DNA from: Adiantum capillus-veneris
Taxonomy: Eukaryota > Streptophyta > Polypodiopsida > Polypodiales > Pteridaceae
DNA length: 64,000 nucleotides
Direction: 5' to 3'
NCBI GenBank assembly: GCA_014529385.2
Contig: CM043946.1
Coordinates: 33,250,558 to 33,314,557, forward strand
Position 1 is the first letter of the stretch, and each line of letters begins with the position of its first letter. The notes beneath the pieces are model-generated. The model was not told the DNA's origin. It did no database searches and saw only the letters and a list, made by a program, of their open reading frames with translations. Position numbers and translations under genes: made by a program. Positions 22,189 through 31,155 of the stretch are shown here, in pieces.

Positions 22189-23234
22189 GTCAGTTTGGGG
22201 ATTTTTCAGATGACTTTATCCCATTTTTTCCTATTTTTGACATTTTTCACTTATTTATTAAGTGACTTTTGTTGGGTACTCAGTAGGGCAAATTGGGTAA
22301 GTTAATATATAAGCAAACCCAAGTTAGCACAAATTGGCAAATCAGCAAAGACACAGCAGGCCTCCCCAAGCAACAGGTGTCCCACCCTCTCTCAGCAAGA
22401 CCCTCTCCACCCCCTTGGCGAGGCCACTCCCACCAAAGCCAACGTTTTCACCATAGCCTATCCCTCCCTTCCTGGGCGTTTTCCAGAGTCTGCTATCGCC
22501 ATCCCAAGTCCATCTTGCCCTAGCGTTTTACCCCCATCTGGGGGCAGCCCCATCAAGAACTACTAACGCTAGCATTTGCTGGCAGATCTGCGATTTCAGT
22601 ATGTACTAACGCTAGGAACACCTCAGTAGGATCAGTGTTTTCATCATCAGTTGCAGCAGAACAACCGTAGCCGGTAAGGGGATATTAGCACTTGGAAAAC
22701 TGCAATTTTCAGCAAAGAAACCTCTGCTGTCACAACGTTTTTCAGCCAAGCATTCATCTCCAAAAACGCAGCAAAAAGAGCAGAAAGTCCAGCGTTTTTC
22801 ATCATCATCTCGACCCCGACAAAAGCAGTCATTTTCAGCCATGAACCCATCAAGAAAGTCATTTTCAGCCACCAAGAAGTTCACAGATTTCAGCCTAAGT
22901 CGCCATCGTCATCACCTCGTCGTCATCGGCACAGTCTCATTGCATCAATCCATTGCATACGCATTGTACACCTTGTGCAATCAAAGTAGACCACTCTCGT
23001 CGACGAGAGTGGGGCCTTCGGAGGAGGGTTTTACAACCTCTCGGTGTCGTATCTCTTCTCTCTCCTTCTCTCAGTCTCATTCACTTGCATGCACAATATC
23101 CACTCACTTTGTTCGTGACCACAGCACTCTACAAGACGGAAAGCTCTCTCTTTCCCTAAGAACTAAAAGGAACCTTGAGCAATAAAGATCACTAATCTTG
23201 AGAAAATACGACATTCATTCCGCTGCACCTTACA
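22189..23234 (+). repeat. 3' LTR of element B, second part
   Basis: Continues from GTCAGTTTGGGG and ends CACCTTACA. Nearly the same as 13930-14970 of the 5' LTR. The TSD ACTAC follows. Confidence 0.9.
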
Positions 23235-23239
23235 ACTAC

Positions 23240-23330
23240 CATCGCCGCCAACGAAAACACTCTCTGTCCAAGAGCCGATGGACCATGCTGTGCTCGGCTA
23301 CAACCTCATGGAAGGAACCTAACCCTAATT
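23240..23330 (+). pseudogene. gag remnant of A(+) after element B
   Basis: Frame continues from 13710 across the insertion: LSVQEPMDHAVLGYNLMEG, then TAA. Homologous to A2 gag. The rest of gag and protease is deleted. Confidence 0.65.
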
Positions 23331-23599
23331 TTTGGTGCAGGTTTCAAGATGGAAACTCAGCCGACTTTTCGAGCTCGGCTGATGTCGAGATTGCTTTTTA
23401 AGTTTGAATTTTGTCTGAGAATCTGTTTGAGAACTTGTTTGGTGATCTTGTTTGGAATTTGTTTGAAATGGATGCTATCTGTTTCAACCTGCCTTGGTGC
23501 CGATTTGAATTGTTTAACTCTGGTTTTAATACTGGTTTCAATGATTGGTGATTTTACTCCCGGGTGGAGAAGTGATAAATACTGTTTTGGTATTGTTTG

Positions 23600-23760
23600 A
23601 ACCTCGGAACGACGCAGGCCGATGCCTGGGGAGCGTTCCGTTGTATGCTAGAAAACCTCCGAACAACGCTGGCCAATGCCTGGGGAGCATTTGGTTGTAA
23701 GCTTGAACCTCCAAGTGACGCAAACTGCGGTCTAGGGAGCGTTTGGTTGTGCAATCCTAT
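23600..23760 (+). repeat. 54-bp tandem array, A(+) copy
   Basis: About three units reading TTQADAWGAFRCML on the sense strand, the same 18-residue unit as in A2. Confidence 0.8.
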
Positions 23761-23945
23761 GAGCTCATGGCCCGAGCCTTTTTAGGTTATTTGCGGGGGG
23801 AGTGACGAGGTAGTCGTTGAGTAGCTTCATACCGCAGACCGTTTGTCTCGAGGGAGTGCTCAGCGGCGCTGTTTGTTGTGTCTTGTAACATGCATATGTA
23901 AGCATTTGTGTTGCATTGTGATGTGCCAACTACTGAATATTCCTA

Positions 23946-24832
23946 TGTCACGTGACACATCCAGCCCTATGTGTCCGTGGACAAGCTACAGCATGATCAG
24001 GGTTTCAGTCAATCCAATCAAGTCTAGAGTAGAAGTGATCTGGCACTTTTTGTGAGTCTTTTCGTAGACCGTGCATGCCCAATCACTTAGTATAGATACA
24101 TATCCTCTGGTTGCACACAGCATGATCATCAGTATTCCCATCAGAATCCATTAAAATCAGTTAGAGGATTTTTCCAGTGCATTTAGCCTATTTTCCCTAT
24201 TTTTGACATTTTTCACTTATTAATTTAAGTGACTTTCCAACAAAAGTAGATAGGGCAATTTTGCTAAGAAAATATATAAGCAAACCCAAGTTAGCACTAA
24301 ATGGCAGAAGAGGCAACAGGAGCCAAGCTCAGCAGGCAACTTCTCAGCAGAACCTTGGCGGTTTCCCCCTCCAAGCAAGACCCCTCACCTAGCGTTTTTG
24401 GAAACTGCACAAACTGGCGTTTTTGCATCAGCTTTGCCTAGCGTTTTCAAGATCCAGCATCATCGCCACAGAACCAACAAGATAGCGTTTGTGCATCAGA
24501 TCCCCCAGCAGCAGAACATCAGCCTAGCGTTTTTGGTCAACCCCAAAGCTGCCAGCGTTTTCATTTTCAGCCTTCGATGGAGAAATTGCAGCAGATTCAG
24601 CCCTAGACATTGCAGAAGATCATCATTTTCAGCCTCTCAAAACGGAAACAAAATCATCATTTTCAGCCTCTCAAAACGCACGCACAGTGTCCACTCACTT
24701 GGTTTGTGATCATAGCATTCTCTCATTAAGAACGGAAGGCTCTATCTTCCATAAGAACAAAAGGAACCTTGAGCATAGTTCAGAGCACTCATCTTGAGCA
24801 AAGCGCAAACATTCATTCCACTGCACCTAACA
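23946..24832 (+). repeat. Solo LTR B (short variant)
   Basis: TGTCACGTGACACATCC to CTGCACCTAACA, 887 bp, with the perfect TSD TCCTA at 23941-23945 and 24833-24837. A shorter subfamily than the 1260-bp LTR of element B; it matches the truncated piece at 7385-7842. Confidence 0.9.
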
Positions 24833-24837
24833 TCCTA

Positions 24838-25130
24838 ATTGGATGAGATAGCCTGGGTATGTAATTTTAGTGCATTAAGACACGTGAAAGATCAGTACGG
24901 TCTGGGTGTGATGGCTAATTTTACTACGCCGGAATATCAAGAGTTCCTATCTGAACAAAAGGAGAAGCTAACTCCTTGATCAAAAGAGCCGAAAGGAGAA
25001 GCTAACTCCTTAACAAAAAGAGCAAATTGATCGTCCCTCGGAATGACCCTCGGAAATTTTTGAGCTAACTTGAGTTGTTTTGCAGATATGTTGTAATCGC
25101 GAACGATTACTCTCTTTAAAGAAGGGGAGA
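24838..25130 (+). other. 3' region and polypurine tract of A(+)
   Basis: Homologous to 5427-5780 in reverse. Contains two AGGAGAAGCTAACTCCTT hairpin words and the purine run AAAGAAGGGGAGA before the LTR. No gene. Confidence 0.75.
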
Positions 25131-25785
25131 CGTCACAAACTACTACGTGTCAAAGCCCTGAAGAAGGGAGTCAACTTGCAGATGTCGGCCGAGGGGCCAC
25201 CCTAAGAAGAACAAGTAACAGAAGAAGAAGTCCTACCAACTAATGGAAACCCCGTCCGATGGGGCCCCAAGTGACATAAAGAAAATAAAGCAGAGCCCGC
25301 CCACACACACACACAAGAAATTGCGTAGCTGCTGATGACGTTGCAGATTTTTGAAAATTGCGTTGGCATGATGACATGGCAGGCTGTACGGATTTCCGCG
25401 TTTTGCGCTGACTGCTATACGGAATTCCGTGATTTACGCTAACAGCTTTTTGGCTTTGCTTTTGGACCAGATGCTTTTGAGTTTGAAGGCTTTTTACTGT
25501 AAACTGCTTTTGGGGCCTAGGGCCTTTAAATATGAGGTTAGGCTCATTTTCTGGCATGCTTCTTGGAGAAGGTGCAGAGTCTGGAGTACCGGCTTGTACT
25601 GTGTTGATGTAATATAAAGAAATACCGAAAGGGGCGCCAAGGTTTGGGGCCAATACTCTCTGGGGTGGAATTCCACCACTCCGTGTCGTGTGTCGTCTCT
25701 CTCTTTTAGTTCAGTTGCTATTGAAGTGCTAAAAGTCTGTTCAATCTGTTCTTTTCTATTGGCACGTGGTGCTCGTCTTGTGACA
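25131..25785 (+). repeat. 3' LTR of A(+)
   Basis: CGTCACAAACTACTACGTG (first T mutated to C) to CGTCTTGTGACA, 655 bp, followed by the TSD CAAGA. Confidence 0.9.
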
Positions 25786-26238
25786 CAAGAGGTACGGCAC
25801 GGGCACGTCGAAGAAGTCCTTTGCCATCGCGCGCGCAGAGTGGTGGTAGAGAGAGTGCGAGCGCTGAGGGAGGGGAGCAAACCTGGCTGCCGCTGGTCAT
25901 TTTGTGATTTTTATAATTATCAAATTAGTATTGTGTCCACACTTTATTAAATTTGGGGCGGCCAAGCCAATTTGGGGTTGGCCGGCCACTTAACTTAAGA
26001 CCTTTGGCTTATTTTAAAAGTTAAGCGTTGTTGATTCTTTTACGTAAAACAAAAGACTAGCGAAAAAGTTCAGTCAGCGCTGAATTCAGCCGAACGCTTC
26101 AGTCCAGCGATTTCAAGCCAACGCTTCACACAAGGGCATGGCTCTCCGCGAAGAGGTGCGAGCACTGGCGAAGGGGTGCGTGAAAATTTCAGCAAAGCAG
26201 CCAAGTGACAACCAGCCCATCGATTTGCACAAAGGCAC
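25786..26238 (-). other. Element D leader with start of its gag-like frame
   Basis: The ATG at 25827-25825 opens the D coding frame (MAKDFFDVPVPYLL). Upstream, the leader holds repeated GAAGAGGTGCG-type words also seen in the D LTR and at 26905-27010, showing that both sides of the A-type LTR belong to the same leader. Confidence 0.6.
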
Positions 26239-26904
26239 GCTCTGATACCACTGTCACAAGACGGGTACCACGTGCCAATAGAGAAGAACAGACTGAACAA
26301 ACTTTTAGCACTTCAATAACAACTGAACTAAAAGAGAGAGACGACACGCGACACAGAGTGGCGGAATTCCACCCCAAAGAGTATTTCAAACCTTGGCGCC
26401 CATTTCGGTATTTCTTTACATTGCATCAACACAATACAAGCCGATACTCCAGACTCTGCACCTTCTCCAGAAAGCATACCAGAGAATGAACCCTAACCTC
26501 ATATTTAAAGGCCCTTGGCCTAAAAAGCAATCACGGTGAAAAGCCTTCAAACTCAAAAGCATCTGGTCCAAAAGCAATGCCAAAAAGCTGCCAACGTAAA
26601 TCACAGAAATTCGTACAACCTGCCACGTCAGCAGTCAGCGCAGAACGCGGAAATCCATACAACATGCCACGTCATTAGCCAGCGTGATTTTTTAAAATCT
26701 GCCACGTCATCACCCAACTTCGCAATTCTTGTGTGTGTGTCTGAGTCCTACTTTATGCCACTTCGGGCCCCATCGGATGGGGTCCCCATAAGTTGATAGG
26801 ACTTCTTCTTCTGTTACCTGTTCTTCTTAGGGTTTAAGCCCCTCGGCCAACATCTGTAAGTTGGCTCCATTCTTCAAGGCTTGACACGTCAACAGTTTGT
26901 TACA
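26239..26904 (-). repeat. A-family LTR plus its primer-binding site, inserted in D leader
   Basis: Minus strand: LTR TGTAACAAACTGTTGACGTG to CTTGTGACA (26904-26252), then G and TGGTATCAGAGC (26250-26239). GGCAC flanks the unit on both sides (26234-26238 and 26905-26909). The duplication brackets LTR plus primer site, not the LTR alone. Confidence 0.8.
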
Positions 26905-26909
26905 GGCAC

Positions 26910-27215
26910 AGCGAAGAGACACGTCGAGAAGGCAAGGGCGGCTATGAAGAGGCACAGCCCGTTGAAGAGGTGTTGATAAAGAGGTGCATTGCTTGGTTTC
27001 CATCAAGGAATTTCAGCACACACATCGGGTACGCCATCCCTCCGTATTGCTGCATTATGTATGAATTACAGATAGTGTAGGGTAAGAGTTACCTCATGCT
27101 CGTGTGTAGGTGTGTATACCACCATTTTGCTTCTTCCATACAACTCCGGGTAAGGGTTAGCACTAAGCGGCGAGAATGAGAGGCTCACAACCTTCAAGAC
27201 TCGCGAAAAAAATTT
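26910..27215 (-). other. Element D leader, 5' part
   Basis: Non-coding leader between the D primer site and the A-type LTR. No gene seen. Confidence 0.6.
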
Positions 27216-27227
27216 GCTATGATACCA
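27216..27227 (-). other. Primer-binding site of element D
   Basis: Minus strand TGGTATCATAGC, one mismatch to the initiator-Met site, one base inside the 5' LTR. Confidence 0.8.
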
Positions 27228-27228
27228 T

Positions 27229-27640
27229 CGTAAGGATTCTAGATACTAATTCTTAATTAAGTACTTAAATTTATAATTAAAACTTAAGAAACTTAAACTT
27301 GACTCGGAGATAAGACTTAGAAGGCTCTGTGTTTGATTGATGAATTAATGAAATGTGTTACAAGGGTGTTCTTATATATTAACTGAAGAGACACGATGAA
27401 AAGACATGACCATAGGTCAAAAGACATGACTCAAAGCCAATATTCGTGTCCCTCTGCTGTAGAGTCGTGACCCTTCGATGTAAAGGTGCAGTCATTCGTT
27501 GAAGAGGCATGGCTATTCACCAAACATGTGCAACTCTTGGACGAAGAGACGCATCCTTTGGAGAATCGGGGTCTCGGATCTACAAAAGAATCAAGTGAAG
27601 AAGGTATTACATAGATAAAGAATACCTCACAATCGTGACA
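27229..27640 (-). repeat. 5' LTR of element D
   Basis: Minus strand TGTCACGATTGTGAGG to AATCCTTACG, 412 bp. The TSD copy CATGC is at 27641-27645. Confidence 0.85.
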
Positions 27641-27645
27641 CATGC

Positions 27646-29290
27646 CATGTAACCGAAATATCTGAGCAATGAACAGTTTCGCTAAATGGTCTGGCTTGAT
27701 TGTTTTCTTTACTCGAATGAAGTGAGCTTGCTTGCTAAATCTGTCAATGATAGTCCAAATGCCATCGTGCCCACTCTTGGCTTCGGGTGAACAAAGATGA
27801 AATCCATAGCAATGCTTTCCCAAGGGCGGGTGGGAATGGGTAAAGGTTGTAGTAATCCATGTACCTTATGACTGTCAAACTTGACCTTTTGGCATACTAA
27901 ACAACTACGAACAAAGTCGTCCACCTTCTTTTTGAGTCTCGGCCAATAGAAGTAATGCTCCATTCCCTGCAAGGTGGTATCGATGCTGCGGTGACCCGTA
28001 AAAGGTGGACAATGGCACTTGGTCAAGACCTTTTTCCTCAAAGGTTGTGTAACACACAACATCGTTTTCTTCATCAAATAGCCATCCCGTATGGAATACC
28101 ATGAAACTATCTCCCCATTCTGTATCCGAGTAAAAATGTCCGCAAAGTCAGGATCTATGACGTACTGGTCAACCATATCCTCAAAGCTTATGTAATGAAT
28201 CGCACAAAAAGCCAAGACTAGGGGCTTTCGAGACAATGCATCTAAGTTTTTCTATCCCTGAACATGGACAATCTAGAAGTGAAATTGTAACAAGATGTTA
28301 GCCCATCGCACTGCTTTTAAGAAAGCTGCTTCTATGACAAGAAGTAGCGTAGACTCTGATGATCTGAAAAAACTGTGGAATCGGCTCTGAGTAAATAGTG
28401 TCGCCACTGTGTAAGAGCGCTGCCAATAGCTCTTTCTCATAAGCATGTGCTACTAATTCTGGCCGTGAAAACATTCTGCTTTCATAAGCAATCACATCGC
28501 ATTCTTGCATCAAGACCGCTCCCAGACTACCACCACAAGCATCACAATAAACTTCAAACGGCTTTTGCAAATCTGGCAAAGCCAACACTGGTCCAGTAGC
28601 AAATTTTTCTTCAAGTGTCTGAAAAGCAATCACTTCTGTATCCCTACAAGAAAGGGACTCCTTTCTGAGTCAGTAAGTGCAAAGGTAAAGCTATCTCTAC
28701 AAACTTCCGAATGAACCGCCGATAATAAGAGCACAAGCCCAAAAAGCTTCGAACTTCATGAACATTCTTCAAGTCATGCCAATCGCGGATAGTCTCAATT
28801 TTGGCCGAGTCCATCTCTGTACTCTTACTCCTGAGATGATGTGTCCCAAGAAATGTATCTCCAGCAAGAAAAACTCACTCTTTTTGGTATTTGTAACCAA
28901 TCTATGCTCGCACAATGTCTGAAAGATCTGTTGCAGATGGTGTCGATGCTCTACTTTATTCTTGAAGAAAACTATAATGTTGTCAAAGAAAGTACCAACA
29001 AAAGACCGATACTCTCGGAAAATCCTATCCATCATTCATTGAAAGTTGTTGGAGCATTTGTAAGTCCAAAGGGCATCACCAAAAATTCGCATAAACCAAA
29101 GCTTGTCTGAAAGACTGTCTTGTAGACATCTTTCGGAGTGATTCTGATCTGATGATATCCGCTTTTTAAGTCAATCCTACTGAAACAAGAGGATCCATGA
29201 AGTCTGTCGAAAATATCATCGATCCTTGGGATAGGGAATCTGTTCATGATGGTGATTTTATTGAGAGCTCTGTAATCAATGCACATTCTC
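27646..29290 (-). pseudogene. Ty3/gypsy pol of element E (RT, RNase H, integrase), broken
   Basis: Minus-strand order: RT from [20 protein letters not shown] and [13 protein letters not shown]; the catalytic box reads FFDNII, where xDDI is normal; connection RSFLGLCSYYRRFIRKF; RNase H with PFEVYCDACGGSLGAVLMQ and YEKELLA; integrase zinc region GHRSIDTTLQ...CLVCQKVK; core WESIAMDF and IIDRFSKQAHFI, stopping at LHGM where element D inserted. It continues at 7945. At least three frameshifts. The 5' part (gag, protease, start of RT) is missing at about 29290, where unrelated DNA begins. Confidence 0.9.
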
Positions 29291-29640
29291 CTTTATTCCC
29301 TAGCCATTGAAGTTTTTCCCCGGGCCCTAAGGACTTTTGTTGCCCTGTTTTCCATTTCCCTCGTATTTTCCCCTTAGTTCTAGGGTCGTGTAGCATGGTG
29401 GTTGGCCCTACATAAGTGGGGCGAGGCTCACCTCTATATGCATGCAGTGGGGCAGCCCTCGGGAGGAGATCTAGCTAGTTGGCAGATGGGCAAACAAAGG
29501 CTGTTTTGTCAGCTTTCCTGGCGCATATATGTGATCAATGTACAATCGACGGTTCTCAAAACCGTTGATCATCAAGATACATTTCTCCCAGAGAAAAAGG
29601 ACAGGTTTTGTGCATGATTGTGGAACATGGAATGTCTTCC
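29291..29640. other. No gene seen (probable intron 1 DNA)
   Basis: Unique-looking sequence between truncated element E and the SNARE exon. No ORF or repeat recognised. Confidence 0.4.
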
Positions 29641-29643
29641 CGT

Positions 29644-29645
<2 letters not shown>

Positions 29646-29679
<34 letters not shown>
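29646..29679. repeat. (CT)n microsatellite at the intron start
   Basis: Begins just past the splice donor of the SNARE exon (GA-rich on the gene's sense strand). Confidence 0.95.
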
Positions 29680-29683
<4 letters not shown>

Positions 29684-29687
29684 TTAC

Positions 29688-29908
29688 TGGGACTTATTGA
29701 GGGAGGAGTTGTTGAGAAGGGAGGAAAGACTGTCAAGCTTAGTGCCAAGCATAGTGAGCTTGCGGCGAACGAGAGAAATGAGGCGAGTAGCTTCATCTGG
29801 CCTCAAGACGGTGCTGCCGGATTCTCGATCTGCCAAGCGTCTTGCAATATCATCAGACAGCCGCACTGCATCCTCGTATTCTCGCAGCCATGAATCTTTG
29901 TGCGCCAT
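29688..29908 (-). CDS. Exon 1 of a SYP51/52-like Qc-SNARE (syntaxin) gene
   Basis: ATG at 29908-29906. The 73 complete codons read MAHKDSWLREYEDAVRLSDD, then IARRLADR, then LVRRKLTMLGTKLDSLSSLL. These match the N-terminal three-helix region of plant SYP51/SYP52, where DSW(M/L)..Y..A..LS..I and (R)RK(I/L)T..G.KLDSL..LL are diagnostic. These Qc-SNAREs act in fusion at the trans-Golgi, prevacuole and vacuole. The exon ends at 29688 before a perfect donor GTAAGT (29687-29682), in phase 2. No later exon (SNARE motif, membrane anchor) is in the window. A GA-rich 5' leader and a CACGTG box (29975-29980) lie upstream. It could be a living first exon with a huge intron, or an orphaned fragment. Confidence 0.7.
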
Positions 29909-29937
29909 CGCGAGACTGGCGCTTCCTCTCCCCCTCG

Positions 29938-29940
<3 letters not shown>

Positions 29941-29976
<36 letters not shown>

Positions 29977-29980
29977 CGTG
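29941..29980 (-). promoter_or_regulatory. GA-rich 5' leader repeat and G-box upstream of the SNARE exon
   Basis: (CT)n at 29941-29973, GA-rich on the gene strand as in many plant 5' leaders, followed by CACGTG (29975-29980), the core for bZIP/bHLH factors. No convincing TATA box further up. Confidence 0.4.
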
Positions 29981-30245
29981 TCGAGTTCAAAACTGGTCGG
30001 ATTGGCTGTCCCTTTTAACACTAAGATGTCACAATGGTAGTGACAAAAGCAGTACGCCTGCCCATTGAAACAAGGGTAAAGGGGGAAAAGTGAAGGCCGC
30101 CTAAGCCGCCCATCGTGCACCGTTTTAAGCGTGGCACAAAACGAAGCTGAAGGTGAGATCTATATGTAAGAAAAAACTAATTGTGATCGGGAGTGCAGAG
30201 ACGACGCACGACATTGCCAAAGATTTCTAGTGTAACAAAATTGGG
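29981..30245. other. Upstream region of the SNARE exon, no gene seen
   Basis: Mixed sequence with CCAAT-like words (ATTGG 30000-30004, CCCATTG 30060) but no defined promoter. Confidence 0.35.
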
Positions 30246-30362
30246 GGTTTGAAGTGAGACACCCTGGTGGGAGTAATGCGTTGTTTTGTCAACAAGGCTT
30301 AATCTCAAGATCTCACAGTGGAGATTGAAAAGTTTCCCGCTCTAACCACTCTACCAACAGGC
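30246..30362 (-). mobile_element. Possible tRNA-derived SINE head
   Basis: Minus strand reads GTTGGTAGAGTGGTTAGAGC (A-box-like, 30358-30339), then GAGATCTTGAGATTAAGCC (B-box-like, 30314-30296), and further on ACTCCCACCAGGGTGTCTC. The order and the TGGTTAGAGC word are typical of plant SINEs. No cloverleaf forms and no TSD was found. Confidence 0.4.
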
Positions 30363-30537
30363 TATTCATGTCCTTACATTAGTGCAAGGTGATTTTAAAA
30401 CGGGGGTTTTTATTGGCCCCTTTACCCTACTTGTAATCCATGAGAGTTTGAAACTCAAAATTTTCTTTTTTTGTACATCGTGAGATGGGTTGGGTTAATG
30501 ATGGTTGCATGGAGGATCAATGTTGATAATTTGTTTT

Positions 30538-30558
30538 GGGGGGGGGGGGGGGGGGGGG
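30538..30558. repeat. G21 homopolymer
   Basis: Uninterrupted run of 21 G. Confidence 0.95.
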
Positions 30559-30906
30559 ACAAAGGGACTGAGGCCACTTTTAGGCGGTGTTTAGGCGCTC
30601 ATAAAATCTATCTTGAATTTCTCACCCAAATATGGTGAAGGATTGAATTGTAGATAGTTTTTGTTTGTTGAATTGTTTAGGTGTGGTTGTTTTTATGGAT
30701 GCAAATTTTTGAGTTGGTTATTTGTGTGATGAATTCCCCAATGATAATGCTCAGAACATATCTATCGATGGTCTCTATCAGGTTTTGCAATTGTGAAAGC
30801 AATGATTGTATCGATGCCTCAGGTGGTTTGTACACATTCAAATGTGGATGCTATTGTCAGTGGTCAAGGAGAAGAAGGCTTCTATTATCTCGATCTTTGG
30901 CAATGA
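30559..30906. other. No gene seen
   Basis: AT-rich stretch. The minus-strand reading after the endonuclease fragment is full of stops. Confidence 0.4.
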
Positions 30907-31120
30907 TCAAAAAGATTTCTTGTGCAACTTGATGCTGGTTTTGTGATACATCGATAGACCATACCTATTGTGATGATGGATGTGATGAAAGTTTGGTCCA
31001 AGCAAGTTTCTTTCATTTTGTTGTTTTATTTCTTGCAAACAAAGGACTATTGATGAGGTGAAGTTGAGATCATTTTTTATGTGATCAATGTGTTTTTGGA
31101 CCAAAACCACATTCAATGAT
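30907..31120 (-). pseudogene. Endonuclease/exonuclease/phosphatase-like N-terminus
   Basis: Minus-strand frame with HIDHIKNDLNFTSSIVLCLQ followed by E and later NRYGLSMYHK. The pattern HI.dI..D..F....I.CLQE is the first beta-strand and catalytic Glu region of EEP-fold endonucleases. It follows the helicase fragment on the same strand, the order found in Helentron RepHel-EN proteins. Truncated and not in frame with the helicase part. Confidence 0.5.
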
Positions 31121-31155
31121 TAAATTATGTAATGGTTATCCTCTAGTAGATTGAG

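Larger units (their letters stand above)
13711..23234 (+). mobile_element. Element B: full-length chromovirus (Ty3/gypsy)
   Basis: LTRs 13711-14970 and 20275-23234 (the latter split by solo LTR C), a primer-binding site, gag, protease, RT, RNase H, integrase, chromodomain and a polypurine tract, all on the plus strand. The perfect TSD ACTAC lies at 13706-13710 and 23235-23239. Several frameshifts and stops in pol show it is no longer autonomous. Confidence 0.95.
12584..25785 (+). mobile_element. Element A(+): non-autonomous gypsy-like element with nested insertions
   Basis: LTRs at 12584-13213 and 25131-25785 in the same orientation, flanked by the perfect TSD CAAGA (12579-12583 and 25786-25790). 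Own DNA after removing B (13711-23234) and solo LTR B (23946-24832) is about 2.8 kb: LTR, primer-binding site, partial gag ending at a TAA, 54-bp array, 3' region, polypurine tract, LTR. No pol. It interrupts the D coding frame after codon 14. Confidence 0.9.
7946..27640 (-). mobile_element. Element D: LTR retrotransposon expanded by nested insertions
   Basis: Two related LTRs of about 410 bp (7946-8353 and 27229-27640), same orientation, flanked by the perfect 5-bp duplication CATGC. Next to the right LTR is a Met-tRNA-type primer-binding site; next to the left LTR is a purine tract. After removing nested insertions its own DNA is about 3.2 kb: leader, an unfamiliar coding region, a second short ORF, and LTRs. 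No RT, RNase H or integrase is visible, so it appears non-autonomous. It interrupts the integrase of E. Confidence 0.85.

Noticed and set aside
30296-30362. A functional tRNA gene
   Set aside because: Box-like words are present, but no acceptor stem or anticodon arm can be drawn, so only a SINE-like remnant is proposed.
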